A stretch of 64,000 nucleotides of DNA from Cricetomys ansorgei (GCA_026225945.1 JAMJFZ010002476.1:804001-868000); one strand, 5' to 3'; positions 1 through 10,694 are shown, counted from the stretch's first letter. Notes: generated by a model from the sequence alone, not told the origin. Numbers and translations are program-made.

Positions 1-470
1 GAGAGACCCCAGGGAAAAAAGATAAAGAGATGGGCTTCTCAAAAAAGAATGTCAATTAAGTGTCTTTACAATGGGTATATGTGGGATTTTGGCGGCTTTG
101 CCATTACATGTTTTTTTTAAAAAAAAAAAACAACCCTACCTCCTCCATTTTATTTACAGTCTGATCTTTCACAATTTCACACACACATATGATGAATTCT
201 GGTTTTCCTCCGCCTTTCTGTCTCTTATTCCTTTTCATCCTTCACTCCCAGTTTCCTCGTTGCAAATCTCTTTCCCATATTCATTGTTTTGCTTTATTTG
301 TTTAGTGTCCCACAGAGTTCGAGTCCGTCTGTGTGACTCTGAATTTGGAAATAACCATCCGGGCTTGGTGGGCTCACCAGTGGGTATACGAGTAGATTCA
401 AGTTGCTCTGCTCCCAGGATTTGTCAGTTGCTGTAGATGAGCAGAAAGTGCTAGGGCCCTGGGAGCCATT
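1..470 (-). mobile_element. Antisense LINE-1 3'-end remnant
   Basis: C/T-rich DNA with ACAATTTCACACACACATATGA and a later TGGTGGGCTCACCAGTGGGTA section has the character of rodent L1 3' UTR read from the minus strand. The same layout occurs at 63715-64000. The 121-codon open frame at 71-436 inside it has no protein-like features. Confidence 0.45.
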
Positions 471-554
471 TCCCGATCCGTAGCTGACTGTGGAGAGGGG
501 GGCCTATGGACGGGCCGAGTGATGAAAGGTCAACACGCCATGGCCCCACCTGTG

Positions 555-690
555 TTTTCCTTGTGTGTGCATAAGTGTGCTCGCTTGTCTGCATATGCGT
601 GATGTGTGTGCAGGTCCATGGAAGTCAGAGAGGGCTTCAGATGTCTGGAACTGGGGTTCCTGGTGGTTCTGAGGTCTCTAGCACCTATAA
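555..690 (-). repeat. Degenerate B3-like SINE
   Basis: GTGTGCAGGTCCATGGAAGTCAGAGAGG followed by CTGGAACTGGGGTTCC is the minus-strand B3 body; both ends are eroded. Confidence 0.4.
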
Positions 691-724
691 TAAGATAGGC
701 TGTGGTGGGGACCTAAACAAACAG

Positions 725-830
725 ATCTTGTAAGTTCGAGGCCAGCCTGGTCTACAAAGCGAGCTCCAGAGCAGCCAAGAGTGACAACAGAGAAACCGTC
801 TTTAAAAAAACCAAAAAATAAAAATTATAG
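725..830 (+). repeat. Partial B1 SINE
   Basis: The right half of a B1 (GAGGCCAGCCTGGTCTACAA, then AACAGAGAAACCGTCTTT) with an A-rich tail; the left half is missing. Confidence 0.75.
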
Positions 831-1080
831 GGACCCATGTAGTAGAAATTATCAGCACACGGGGTAGAATCATTCCACTTTTGCTTTGCCAGATCTCTCC
901 AGTCTGCTGTTAGAATTGCTTATGAAACATCAGCAGGTATGGAATTGTATGGGAGGCCCAAGGTCAGACTTGAACACGGGTGGAACATAGCATCGTATCA
1001 GCTTCGTATGAGTTGAGTCTAGATCTCCAGTGCTGTGAGACTCACCCTCTCTCCTGACAACATCTGTGGGCTCTTTGTAG

Positions 1081-1281
<201 letters not shown>

Positions 1282-1406
1282 TAGATTACGGAAAAGGACC
1301 GCTTTGGTCCAATGTGTTAGGGGAATCACTTACTGATGTAAACTTAGCTAGAACCATTTTTTTTTTTCCCTGGAGCAGTGATTGATTTTCTTGGTCTGTG
1401 TTTTAG

Positions 1407-1467
1407 GAACCAAATGGGAAGAGCAAAGCACTAAAAATGAGTATGAAAGCCTCTGGAGAAAACTAAG
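1407..1467 (+). CDS. KZFP-1 KRAB-C-type exon
   Basis: A 61-bp exon with a TTTTAG acceptor and an AAG|GTAACT donor. Joined to the KRAB-A exon it reads G-TKWEEQSTKNEYESLWRKL-S, matching the short second KRAB exon of rodent KZFPs (KRAB-C type: acidic centre, EY then R.L). It enters in phase 1 and leaves in phase 2. Its length and phase are the same in KZFP-2, -3 and -4, which strongly supports the model. By family knowledge this box strengthens TRIM28 binding by the A box. Confidence 0.9.
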
Positions 1468-2131
1468 GTAACTTGCTCCCTGGGAGACAGCAGCTCGGGA
1501 CTCCCGGTGTGCTAGCACATTTTATGAGAAAGTAACAGAAACGTGAATCAGTTCAGCTTCAAACTGTTGTACTTTCAACAGATCTTCCCCAGACTGCATA
1601 CACGTTAACCTCGAGCAGTCAGAACACCCCGGCAGCGGGAACAATTGCAGCGTGGCGACGCCGCAGGGACACTTTACCGTGGGTCGCACGTGCTCACTTC
1701 GGTCTGCACACGCTGTTAATACGGTTTTTCATGCTTTATCTCCAGACGTTGGGTACACGCGTTTTACATGAGACAAAATTAAAATTTCTTTTTAGAATAG
1801 CACCAATTGTCGAGATGACTCATTATGTATAAGCAAGTATGTCAGAATCCGACATGATTTTAGTCACTAGTACATCAGACATATACACGGCATCAAGCGT
1901 TGAGAAAACGTATTTGAATGTAGTGGAGACGGTCAGTGTTTGCCAGTAATGAAGACAGTGTGACAGAGCCTCGCGAATGCCTCTGCTTTTCTTGTCAGTG
2001 TCCTGAAATTATGTTGCAGAGCATTCAGCTCACACATTTTCAAAAATGACTACGGGGAATATGACCAGGACTTCTTATGGTAAGTCATTAATAAACGTTT
2101 TTCGTAATGCACTTTTTGTCTTTTGTCGCAG

Positions 2132-3887
2132 CCAGCTCTTGGAGAGACTCCGTGGACACACGGGCAGTCACCGGTGTGCGGAAATCTGTAACTGGGCTCC
2201 GGAGTGTGTTGTGGACCAGAGATTGTGTCCAGGGGTTCCCGCATACGAAAGCCATGTGAATGGAGAAGTGGTCACTGGCCACTTACCTCTAAATGTCCCC
2301 TCTCATCCTCACCCGGGACCCAAATCCTGTGACACTCAGGAATCTGGAAAAGAGCTGTATAAACCTAAGGAATTTGGGAACACCTCCAGTCCTTCCCCAG
2401 CCTTGGAGAAGGATAAAAAGCCTCACACTGGGGAGAAACCTGAAGCTAGTCACTGTAATGAGGACTCAAGGTGTCTTAAACCTGGCCAAAAGGAGGAGAA
2501 GACTTCCACTGGAGAAAAGCAGTATGAATGTAAGCAGTGCGGGAAAGGATTCAGTTCTTCCAGTTCTTTTCGAAGGCATGAAGAATATCACAGCCGAGAG
2601 AAATCTTACATTTGTAAGCAGTGTGGGAAAGCCTTCCCTTTCCCCAGTTCCTTACAAATACATGAAAGAATTCACACTGGTGAGAAGCCCTATACGTGTA
2701 AGCAGTGTGGCAAAACCTTTGCCCGTTCGAGTTCCCTTCTGACACACGAAAGAATTCACACTGGAGAGAAGCCCTACGTGTGTAAGCAGTGTGGCAAAGC
2801 CTTTACTGACCGGAGTTCCCTTCGGTTCCACGAAATGATGCACAGTGGAGAGAAACCGTATAAATGTGGGAAGTGTGGGAAGGCTTTTGCTTCTTCTGGT
2901 GCCTTTCGAAAACATGAACGGACTCACACTGGAGAGCAACTCTTTGTATGTTTGCAGTGCGAGAAGGTTTTCAGTTGTGAAAGTGCTTTTCGAACACATA
3001 AGATCATTCATTCTGGAGAGTGTGTCTGTAAGCAATGTGGTAAAGCCTTTACTAGTCACAGTTCTGTTAAATACCATGAGTTGATGCACAGTGGAGAGAA
3101 GCCCTATGTGTGTAAGCAGTGTGGGAAAACCTTTAGGTCTCCTAAACAGGTTCAGATTCACAAACGAACTCACACTGGAGAAAAACCTTACGTGTGTAAG
3201 GAATGTGGCAAAGCGTTCACTTTTCTTGGTTCCCTTCAGTACCATGAATTGATTCATACCGGAGAGAAACCCTATCTATGTAAGCAGTGTGGGAAAGCCT
3301 TCAGGTCTTCCCGTCAGGTTCAGATACATGAACGGACTCACACTGGGGAGAAACCGTATGTATGTAAGCAATGTGGAAAAGCCTTCTTTTCTTTGTATCA
3401 TTTAAAAAGACATGAGGTGATTCACAGTGGCATGAACCCCTATGTTTGTAAGCAGTGTGGGAAAGCCTTCAGTTGGTTCAGTACATTTCACAGTCACAAA
3501 CAGACCCACACTGGAGAAAAACCGTATTTATGCAAGCAATGTGGGAAAGCCTTCTGTAGTCGCATATCATGGAGAAGACACGAGAAAGCTCACACTACAG
3601 TAAAACCGTATGCATGTGCACAGTGTGGAAAAGCCTTTCGTTCTCCTAGTTACCTCAAAATACATGAGAGGATCCACACTGGAGAGAAACCCTTCATATG
3701 TTCGCAGTGTGGGAAACCCTTCCGTTCTTTCCGTTATGTCAAGTCCCATGAAAGAAGCCACACTGGAGAGAAGCCCTTTGTATGCACAGAATGTGGGAAA
3801 GCCTTCAGTTATTACAGCTCTTTTCACAGACATCGAAGAACTCACCAGACAGTAACTTTGAATACAGAATTTGAAAAGGCTTCATAA
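2132..3887 (+). CDS. KZFP-1 zinc-finger exon, 16 C2H2 fingers, KRAB zinc-finger repressor
   Basis: The last coding exon begins after a TGTCGCAG acceptor and ends at TAA (3885-3887). An open frame extends upstream to 2046, but the splice site aligns with the paralogues and restores the phase (Ser split over the junction). Joined to its KRAB exons it predicts about 648 aa. An ERL motif and a spacer of about 130 aa precede 16 tandem C2H2 fingers (first Cys at 2529), most of the CKQCGKAF type with HTGEKPY linkers. Fingers 7-8 and 9-10 are a recent two-finger duplication. The finger 6-7 linker is two residues short. Contact residues (-1,2,3,6) include FSSI, RSST, DSSF, SKQI, SRQI and SYHR. The DNA target is unknown. 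The spacer motif PGVPAYESHVNGEV recalls the human ZNF443/ZNF799 group (from memory). Expected role: nuclear, sequence-specific, TRIM28-dependent repressor. Confidence 0.95.
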
Positions 3888-3994
3888 TCACCTTCATATC
3901 AATCATAAGACCTCACGGGTGGAGAGATCTTCTGTAAAGGCTAAGCATGTAGAACACCTTTGGTGCTATTCATGAGCTAAGAAAGAACATATTT

Positions 3995-4145
3995 GGTCCA
4001 GGCATGGTGTGGCACCTGTAATCCCAATACTTGAGAGGCAGAGACAGGAATCTCAGAGTTTAAGGCCCACCTGGTCTACATAGTGAGATCCCAGGCACCC
4101 AGGGCTACATAACAAAACAAAATAACAAAAGAAAAAGAAAAACAA
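3995..4145 (+). repeat. B1 SINE
   Basis: An old, diverged B1 with CCTGTAATCCCAATAC and CACCTGGTCTACATAG, in the KZFP-1 3' UTR. Confidence 0.8.
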
Positions 4146-4445
4146 TGTTTGTATGAATAGCAAGTTTGAATAGAAGAGCTGTCCAAATGTCTTCATTTGG
4201 AGCACATGTGCAAGTACTTCCTTCTTCAGTGAGTATCTATCAAAGCACAAAAAACTCTGTAGTAGCAAATAGCAGCATGGCCCTTTGAAAACTTCTCATC
4301 TGTTTATTCCCATAAATGTCAATAATGTGAAGGACTGGATACAGATTTTTTTCTGTTTTAAGAATGCTTTAGAAAATGCAAAATCTGAGGAAAACTTTGT
4401 AAATACATTGTACTTATTGGAAGTGCTTAGGAGTTGTTTCTGTCT

Positions 4446-4528
4446 TTTTCAGAAATAGTCTTGCCATGTATCCCGGGCTGGCCTTGAAGCAATAGCCTTC
4501 CTGTTTCAACCTCTGCAATGTTTGGGTG
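4446..4528 (-). repeat. B1-like fragment (PB1 type)
   Basis: AGTCTTGCCATGTATCCCGG then CTGGCCTTGAAGC is an old antisense B1 fragment. Confidence 0.5.
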
Positions 4529-4639
4529 AAAGATGTCTGCTCCCATCCAGCATCAGTAATTCACTCTTGGGGAACATCTTTGACTCCATGCCACATTTGT
4601 GCTCTAGAAAATTATCTTTCTTAATTAGTTTTCTAAATT

Positions 4640-4836
4640 CTGTGTTTATGCGTGCATCTGTGTGTGGCTTTGTGCACATCCATGTAGTGCCTGCAGAGGC
4701 CAGAAGGGGGCGTCAGAGCAGCTGGGGCTGGAGTTACAGGCAGCTGTGAGCCGCACCATGTGGGTGCTGGGACCTGAACCCCGTTCCTCTGCAGGAGTAG
4801 TACGCACTCTTAGCCACTGTACCATCTCTGCAGCCA
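4640..4836 (-). repeat. B3 SINE
   Basis: CAGAGGCCAGAAGGGGGCG, GCTGGAGTTACAGGCAGCTG and TGTACCATCTCTGCAGCC are the antisense B3 body and head. Confidence 0.85.
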
Positions 4837-5610
4837 CTAGAAAATCAACTGTAACTTGAATATGAGGGGTGGAGGATTGCCTCAATACGGAAGACGGAAA
4901 CCAAAAAGACCTAAGAAAAAATTTTCAGTGCACCACCATAGCAATGACTTAGCAAGGTTTATGAAAGCAGTAGTATATTCGAGTTTAATGAGGGATGTCT
5001 TTTTGCATCCAATCAGGTAGATTTTCCTCTTATTTTAAGTTCTGTACAGTCACTGGTAAGTTGATAGTTGCTTATACCAGAAGGCATAAATGTGTCTTGT
5101 TTTTAAGCCCTTGAGATTAATGGGTCGTGGAAAAATGACCTTTTGTGAATATTGAGATTTCTCCTTCCTGATTCATATGACAAATTCTTTTTTGTTTTTT
5201 GTTGAGCCTGGCATTCTCTTCTAAGAAAAAACACACTTTTTTATTGTGCATCATCTTTGTTAACTTTTCTGTCTACCTGATGGTTTTTCCAACACTGCTT
5301 GTGTTCCATGTCCTTTAAACTATTTCAAATCACTTGTGGACTAACAAGTGGCAACTCCTGTCTACTCAGAAGGTAGGTATAATTGTCACTCTGTCATCAC
5401 GGATTACATCCAATTTACAAGCTTTCCTAGTTTTTTCATGTCACATGCTATTTTCATTGTACACATACAATTAATGATTATTTTCTCGTGTAAATGTTTT
5501 TCATGCTAATATTGTTCTTTGGTTTTTATTGTAATCTCTCCTTCAGTCATTATAGTAAAGGTATGTTGGTATTAGTGGCCTCTTGCCAAAGACTGTGAGC
5601 ACCAGGTAAT

Positions 5611-5616
5611 AATAAA
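5611..5616 (+). promoter_or_regulatory. Probable KZFP-1 polyadenylation signal (AATAAA)
   Basis: A canonical AATAAA follows CTTGCCAAAGA. The KZFP-3 copy has a matching CTTGCCAAAAA then AATAAA at 38858-38863, so the signal survives in paralogous position. Confidence 0.6.
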
Positions 5617-5639
5617 TCTGTCCACACACTATAAGCAAG

Positions 5640-6075
5640 TACGTCTCATCTGTAAGAACATTCCGTGATGTCTGGCGGGGTCGGTGTTTAACTTGCAGGG
5701 ATTTATGGGGTTGGTTAGATAGAGCTACATGCCTCTGAGCTGGATGTACTGAGATGTGAGTATAATTCTTTCCTTGGTAACAATAGAAGTTGTTGCTTGG
5801 AAGGCTTCAAATAATGCAATGAAGGAAATTTAATTCCTGAGAATTACTAGTCACATTAGTGAAGCGAGGACAACTTTGCTCATTTTCATGGTTTAGAATG
5901 TCTTACGCTTTGTCAGTTTTACAGACAACCTTATTGAGTGTCCTCTTGTTTTGTCTTAGTCATTAAGGAGCACTTTTGCAGCCACAGTTGGCCCCATGAT
6001 GATAGATTCGTTGTATTTGTGAAGGGAAGTGTCCCCCACCTTGACCTCAAAAGAAAAAAGACAAACACCTCACCT
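5640..6075. other. Duplicated-unit tail, no gene seen
   Basis: There is no exon-like sequence. Parts (5725-5800 and 5890-5975) align by eye with 38990-39060 and 39125-39215 downstream of KZFP-3, which marks the minimum right boundary of the duplicated unit. Confidence 0.5.
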
Positions 6076-6077
6076 TT

Positions 6078-6270
6078 GGGCTGGAGAGAAGACTCAGTGC
6101 TCCTGAAAGAGCACTTTCTGCTCTTGCAGAGGACCAAGTTCAGATCCCAGCCCCCAAGTCACACTGCTCACAACCAGCTGTAACTCCAGCTCCATGGGAT
6201 TCGATACCTTCCTGTGACTCTTCAGATACCTGCACACATGTGCTCATACCCCCATAGAGAAATGCACTCA
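6078..6270 (+). repeat. B3 SINE
   Basis: Head GGGCTGGAGAGAAGACTCAG and a CAGCTGTAACTCCAGCTCCA body, ending beside a CA repeat. Confidence 0.85.
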
Positions 6271-6280
6271 TGCACATTAG

Positions 6281-6321
<41 letters not shown>

Positions 6322-6322
6322 C
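6281..6322. repeat. (CA)n microsatellite
   Basis: About 20 CA units with a CG interruption, at the 3' end of the preceding SINE. Confidence 0.95.
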
Positions 6323-6474
6323 GCCGGGAGTTGGGGGGAGCTGGTGGTGTAAGCCTTTAATCCCAGTACTGTAAAGCACTGGCTTAGAGCCAGCCATAGC
6401 AAGTTGAGGCCAGCAAGGGCTGTATACTGAGACCCTGCCTCGCAAAATAAAAAAAAAAAAAAAAAAAAAAAAAA
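6323..6474 (+). repeat. B1 SINE with 28-A tail
   Basis: GGTGGTGTAAGCCTTTAATC head and GAGACCCTGCCTCGC end, followed by a long A run. Confidence 0.75.
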
Positions 6475-6479
6475 TCAAA

Positions 6480-7017
6480 AGAGAAGAAGCCACTCTGAAT
6501 GTTGAATGTTCTAAAAAGGTGAGGTCAGCTTCAATGACTGGAGAGTTGGAACGTTGCGTATCCAAAGCTTAATTAACAATTTCTCCTGGGCTGTCTTTAA
6601 CCTTCTTACTAGCCATTCCTTGCGCATCTCTGTGTCCGGACTTAGACCCTTGTGGTTATAAGGTAAAATCTCTTCAAGCATATTACTTTAGCACATAACT
6701 AGCTCCCACCAACCACAAGGCTGAGCACATGGTCGGGTCATCTGAGACGCGGTAGAGCTGTCCCCTGTCTTCTGTAAATCCATTGCTTATGTTTCCATCG
6801 ATATAGTTCAAGCCTCCTTTGACTTGCTTTGTTTTGTTGCTATAAAACACCACGATACTATTAGCACATTGACACATAGCACTGGGGCAGCATGGGTCTG
6901 TTTCGATATTTGGCTCCAGAATAAATTATCTCTTAGAAATGAGGATTGTGGTTTTTTACCTTGACACATTGCTGAGAGCAGTAGGATTTATTTATTTATT
7001 TATTTTTTAAATAGAAG
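6480..7017. other. Intergenic, nothing recognised
   Basis: No exon, repeat head or RNA gene identified between the two B1 copies. A short T-rich (TTTA)n patch is near 6990-7005. Confidence 0.4.
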
Positions 7018-7171
7018 CTGGCTAGGCGGTGGTGGCACACGCCTTTAATCCCAGCACTCCGGAGGCAGAGGCAGGCGGATCTCTTAGTCTGGTCTACAGA
7101 GCTAGTTCCAGGCCAGCCAGAGTTACACAGAGAAACCCTGTCTCAAAAAAAAAAAAAAAAAAAAAAAAAAC
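7018..7171 (+). repeat. B1 SINE
   Basis: Near-consensus copy with GGTGGCACACGCCTTTAATC and a poly-A tail over 7145-7171; the central GAGTTCGAGGCCAG segment is deleted. Confidence 0.92.
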
Positions 7172-7840
7172 AAAACAGAACAAGCACAAAAAGACAGTGA
7201 GAAGTTAGTCATCTCATGGACCATGTATGTGAGAGTCATACTGTTAAATCCCAGGCTAGATATCTGAGGCCACACCCACCTGCAGCTGCCTCTCTGTACC
7301 CTCGATGCTAAGGCTGTTCATTCTCACTGCTACTGAGACTTGTTTGACAAGGGTCCAACTGTGATTCTGTAATTCTCCCTCAAAGGATCTGAGTGGGCTC
7401 CTTGCTTTAGTGAAAACTAGGAAGTTGACAAGTAGCCTGGGATGCTGTAATTCTCACTATAAGGTGTTGATGGGATAGAAGATACTGAAATAGAGATCGC
7501 TCCTTGAGACCACAAGATTTAGTGCCAGAGAGAGTATGGCGTGGTATAAATTCCTTGGCCTGTCATTCTTTAATTCAGACACCCAGGGAGCTTGATGAGA
7601 AACTCGGCCAGAATCTTAATCTCTCCCTGCAGCATCCAGTTATCCCAGAAACAGCTCTGGGAACGTGACCCTTGCATTTATCTGAGGAGACAGGCTGAAT
7701 TGTGTTATCATCTGTTGTCTCTCAGGACTGGCTATTTGGAGTCAGGTAATATTGTGCTGTAGAAGACAGCAGAAGTCACTGGGTCAGGTTAAGGTTATTG
7801 TTAAAGTGTGTGTAAGCCCCTCGAGTTTGCATGTTAAGTT
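7172..7840. other. Intergenic, no gene; possibly the 5' part of the LTR-like element that follows
   Basis: No open frame of interest. Without a paired repeat I cannot place the left boundary of the LTR-like sequence. Confidence 0.3.
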
Positions 7841-8590
7841 TTTGGCCACTAAAGCCCAGAGCAAGTTGGATCCTCAGTATTTCAAAGTTAAATCAAACCT
7901 TTGTGAGGCTATCAGACACATGCATATTTAACAGCTAGTCTTCACAAGCCCCTCAAGGAACAAGTGGCTAGGTCCCTTCCCCGAGACTATTCTAACTGCC
8001 ATAATGACCATTTCCAGCCTCCAAAGAGGGAGAACAGCCAGACCCCTCCCTACAGAAAAAAAAAATCAATCCCTGAGCTTGTACCAAGATCAGACCACAG
8101 ATATCCCACCAATCCCAGACCACCCTGGAACACTCGGGGCCCCCAAGAAACCTATAGAAGAACTGCATTCTGCTCAGTTCCTTTTAGCTTCTCTCCGGAG
8201 CTGAGGCAGTCATTCCTGCTCTCTTCCCTCCCAATAAATCTCTTTTGTGAGATTTGCTGCACAGCGGAGCGGAGCTGTTACACTATAGTACCCCAGCTCA
8301 GCCAGGATAACGTCCTCAGAGCAATGCGGTGCCTTGGCTCCTGGCTGCCAGGATACCTTTTCTCTCAGAGTTCCATTGGGGTTACCTTCCATACTCCAGG
8401 GCTATGTGGTTTCTTGGCTCCCAAATGCCAGGGCATCTTTCCATCTCAGAGCTGTACACACTTCCCCTGGGGACACCTTCCCCACTTCAGAGCTGTGTGT
8501 TTCCTTGGCTCCCGGCTACCAGGGCACTTTTCCTCTCTGAGCTGTACACACCGACAGTGTGGAATCTTTTGCTAGTATGTTTAGCTTCTT
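7840..8590 (+). mobile_element. Solo LTR-like element of an endogenous retrovirus
   Basis: The sequence has the order of a retroviral LTR: C/A-rich upstream part, a promoter-like stretch with CCTATAGAAGAAC (8149-8161), CCCAATAAATCTC (8229-8241) as polyadenylation signal, and then a region built of about three degenerate ~85-bp repeats (8325-8575; CTTGGCTCC...CCAGG.CA). No gag, pol or env sequence is adjacent, so it is at most a solo LTR. Family not assigned. Confidence 0.5.
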
Positions 8591-8817
8591 TCTGTCTAAA
8601 AATCCCACTTTTTCTATGACTTCAATAATTGTATTTCTTTGTATATATGTTTTCTATGCTATTGACTAAATATGGATAGATTGAGGTATCTGGGTCTATC
8701 CAAATTCCTGAAGTGTGACACAATCTGTCTCTCTCTCCTATTCCAAGGAATAGGTCTGCCTTTGTCCTTCTACAATGTGATGGGTTGTTTCCATAGACAC
8801 AGCAATGGAATTCTATC

Positions 8818-8818
<1 letters not shown>

Positions 8819-8869
<51 letters not shown>

Positions 8870-9003
8870 GGGGAGGGGGGGGGAGAGGGGGAGAGGGGAG
8901 GGAGAGGGAGAGGGAGAGGGAGAGGGAGAGGGAGAGGGAGAGGGAGAGGGAGAGGGAGAGGGAGAGGGAGAGGGAGAGGGAGAGGGAGAGGGAGAGGGAG
9001 AGA
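8819..9003 (+). repeat. Polypurine (GA)n / (GGGAGA)n tract
   Basis: About 185 bases of pure purine: (GA)n, a G-rich centre, then ~17 near-perfect GGGAGA units. Open frames through it encode only ER/GE or PLPL strings and are not genes. Confidence 0.97.
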
Positions 9004-9174
9004 GAACAGGAGGAAGCAGGAATCGCCCTCCCAGCAAGTGCCCAGCTGGGAAAGCCAGGACAGGCTCGGCTTACACTCGTTACCCCTATGGGGCCAGTGT
9101 GGCTCTAGGGCAGTAAGCTGGGCCGCGCAGGCTAGTGCCTTAGAACTCCTGATTTGAATCTCACTCTTCTGGGT

Positions 9175-9454
9175 GGGTGTGCTCCTTCTGTCACTTAAGC
9201 CGAAGGAGGCGGATCTATGAATCCATGGCCAACCAGGCAAGTTGTTTCGGGATGCATATCCAATGAGAAATCGAGGCATTAGGAAGATGGCCTCTACACA
9301 TCACTGAGCCGTCCCTTTTGGTCCCTGTCGTATTTGGGATCTGGATCCTTAGCATCTGTGGGAGGGAAACTCCAGGTTTCTCCCCTCCGTGTCAGCCTCA
9401 CCTCCACCACTGCAGGAACCACAAGAAGACTCTAGGACCGTGTCTCTGGAAATG
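9175..9454 (+). promoter_or_regulatory. KZFP-2 promoter and non-coding first exon ending in the start ATG (9452-9454)
   Basis: This is homologous to the regions at 22240-22507 and 48520-48776: a shared TCTGTCACTTAAGC-type start, GGAGGCGG, then GGCCAA[T/C]. Here the E-box is lost and CCAAT is CCAAC (9227-9233). First exon end: GGAAATG followed by donor GTTCGTG. ATG joins the KRAB exon in phase 0 to give [11 protein letters not shown]. The +3 T makes the donor weak. Transcription start not determinable; the 5' UTR probably starts between about 9300 and 9400. Confidence 0.65.
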
Positions 9455-10270
9455 GTTCGTGTGGCGGGGTGTGGGAGTGGAGCGGTACCCCTAGCCTGTG
9501 GAGGAGTCTCTCTGGCTATGAGGAGCCTGGGAGCCGGGATCCCTCTGGGTGGAGCTGAACCAGCATCTTCCCCTGGGGAGGTGCTCAGTGCTGCGGCTTT
9601 GCCGCATTAGATATCCGGGCTCCCGCAGCGCCATGTCTGGGATGGTGATGGTGGTGGAGACGCGGGTTTAGGGCACCAGAGGAGATAAAGAGGTGTGGTG
9701 ACCCCGAGTCCTGTGCCTGTATCATGTCAGAAACACACAGAGACATGTGTCTTTTTGCACTTTCAAGATTTATTGAATAACCAGTAAATTCTTTTTACCT
9801 TGGCAGTGGTTTTCCAAATGAGCCCGATTTTGCTTACTGGCTGGTGGTGAGCAATCACAGCTCTTTTATTCCAGCCTTAATCACCGATAATAAATCGTAC
9901 GTTAACATTTCACACAAAAAATAAACCAGTGTGCAGATTGCAGAACGGCTAAAGAAGTGTTGGGAAGGCTTCAGAGCTCACAAACTATACTGAAATCAAG
10001 GCGCTGAGCTAATATGCGGGACAAAGAAATCTCTGTTGGGGACTGAGTAAGTCTCATCAATCAATGAAACCGGGGACAAAGGCAGGAGCCCTTGCCTGTG
10101 GTTACTTCTCAGCTCTTGACAGCTGACCCTGAGATCACTGTGTGCATCCCACACTTTGGTCTTGGGGTGCTCCTTCTACAGGCTCTGGTGAGGGGTTGCA
10201 TATAGTGTGGTTGGTAAGCTCATGTGTTTGGTTTCCTTGATATAATTCAGTACGTTTTCAGGAGTTGTTT
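9455..10270 (+). other. KZFP-2 intron 1, left part
   Basis: No gene. From 9700 it aligns by eye with 22850-23500 and 49000-49830 (for example ACTTTGGTCTTGGGG at 10154 and 23390), showing intron 1 was duplicated with the gene. Confidence 0.55.
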
Positions 10271-10274
10271 CTTT

Positions 10275-10438
10275 GTTTTTGTGTGCATTGCCTGCCTGTA
10301 CATCTGTGTGAGGGTGTCAGATCCGCTGAACAGGAGTTTCAGAGGCTTGTGAGCTGTCATGTGGGTGCTTGGAATTGAACCAGGGTTCTATGGAAGACCA
10401 GCCAGTGCTCTTAACCCTGGAGCCATCTCTCCAGCCCA
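10275..10438 (-). repeat. B2/B3 SINE
   Basis: GTGAGGGTGTCAGATCC, GAATTGAACCAGGG and GAGCCATCTCTCCAGCCC read as antisense body and head. Confidence 0.88.
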
Positions 10439-10694
10439 AGAAAATATCATGTTTCTTGATACAGTGAGTTTTTGCCTCCTGGTGTGCTGGCTGAGAGTGG
10501 CTGTTTGCCCTTTCTGGGCTCTTATGCTTAAAATTCAAGTAAAATCAGGTCAAAATTGTTGCTTTAAAAGGAGCCATTCTCAGCTTGGCACAACAAAGGC
10601 TGATATTCCTTAGAGCATAAAGTAATTGGAGCAGCCCCTCCCCCACTTTCCTCACCCTGCGTCTCATTCATCCCAGTGGCACCTGCTCTTCCAG

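Larger units (their letters stand above)
3888..5640 (+). other. KZFP-1 3' UTR
   Basis: This interval runs from the stop to just beyond an AATAAA at 5611-5616. The first ~90 bases still read as an eroded finger (SHLHINHKTSRVER-like, 3886-3930). Segments near 4970-5060 and 5580-5630 align by eye with KZFP-3 3' UTR at 36690-36760 and 38830-38890 and with KZFP-2 at 17140-17210, so they are part of the duplicated unit. It carries a B1, a B1-like fragment and a B3. The exact cleavage site is not determinable. Confidence 0.6.

Noticed and set aside
2652..3257. Long antisense open frame (201 codons) over the KZFP-1 fingers; also 34424-35008 and 15681-16040 on the minus strand
   Set aside because: These are shadow translations of the repetitive finger units (recurring GFPTLLTHVGLLSSV-type strings in phase with the finger period), with no independent signal.
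8672..8810. Sequence between the LTR-like element and the GA tract considered as a retroviral primer-binding region
   Set aside because: No convincing tRNA-complementary stretch and no following gag-like frame.
8672..9279. Open frames of 161 and 169 codons across the GGGAGA tract
   Set aside because: Low-complexity ER/GE or PLPL translations of a microsatellite.
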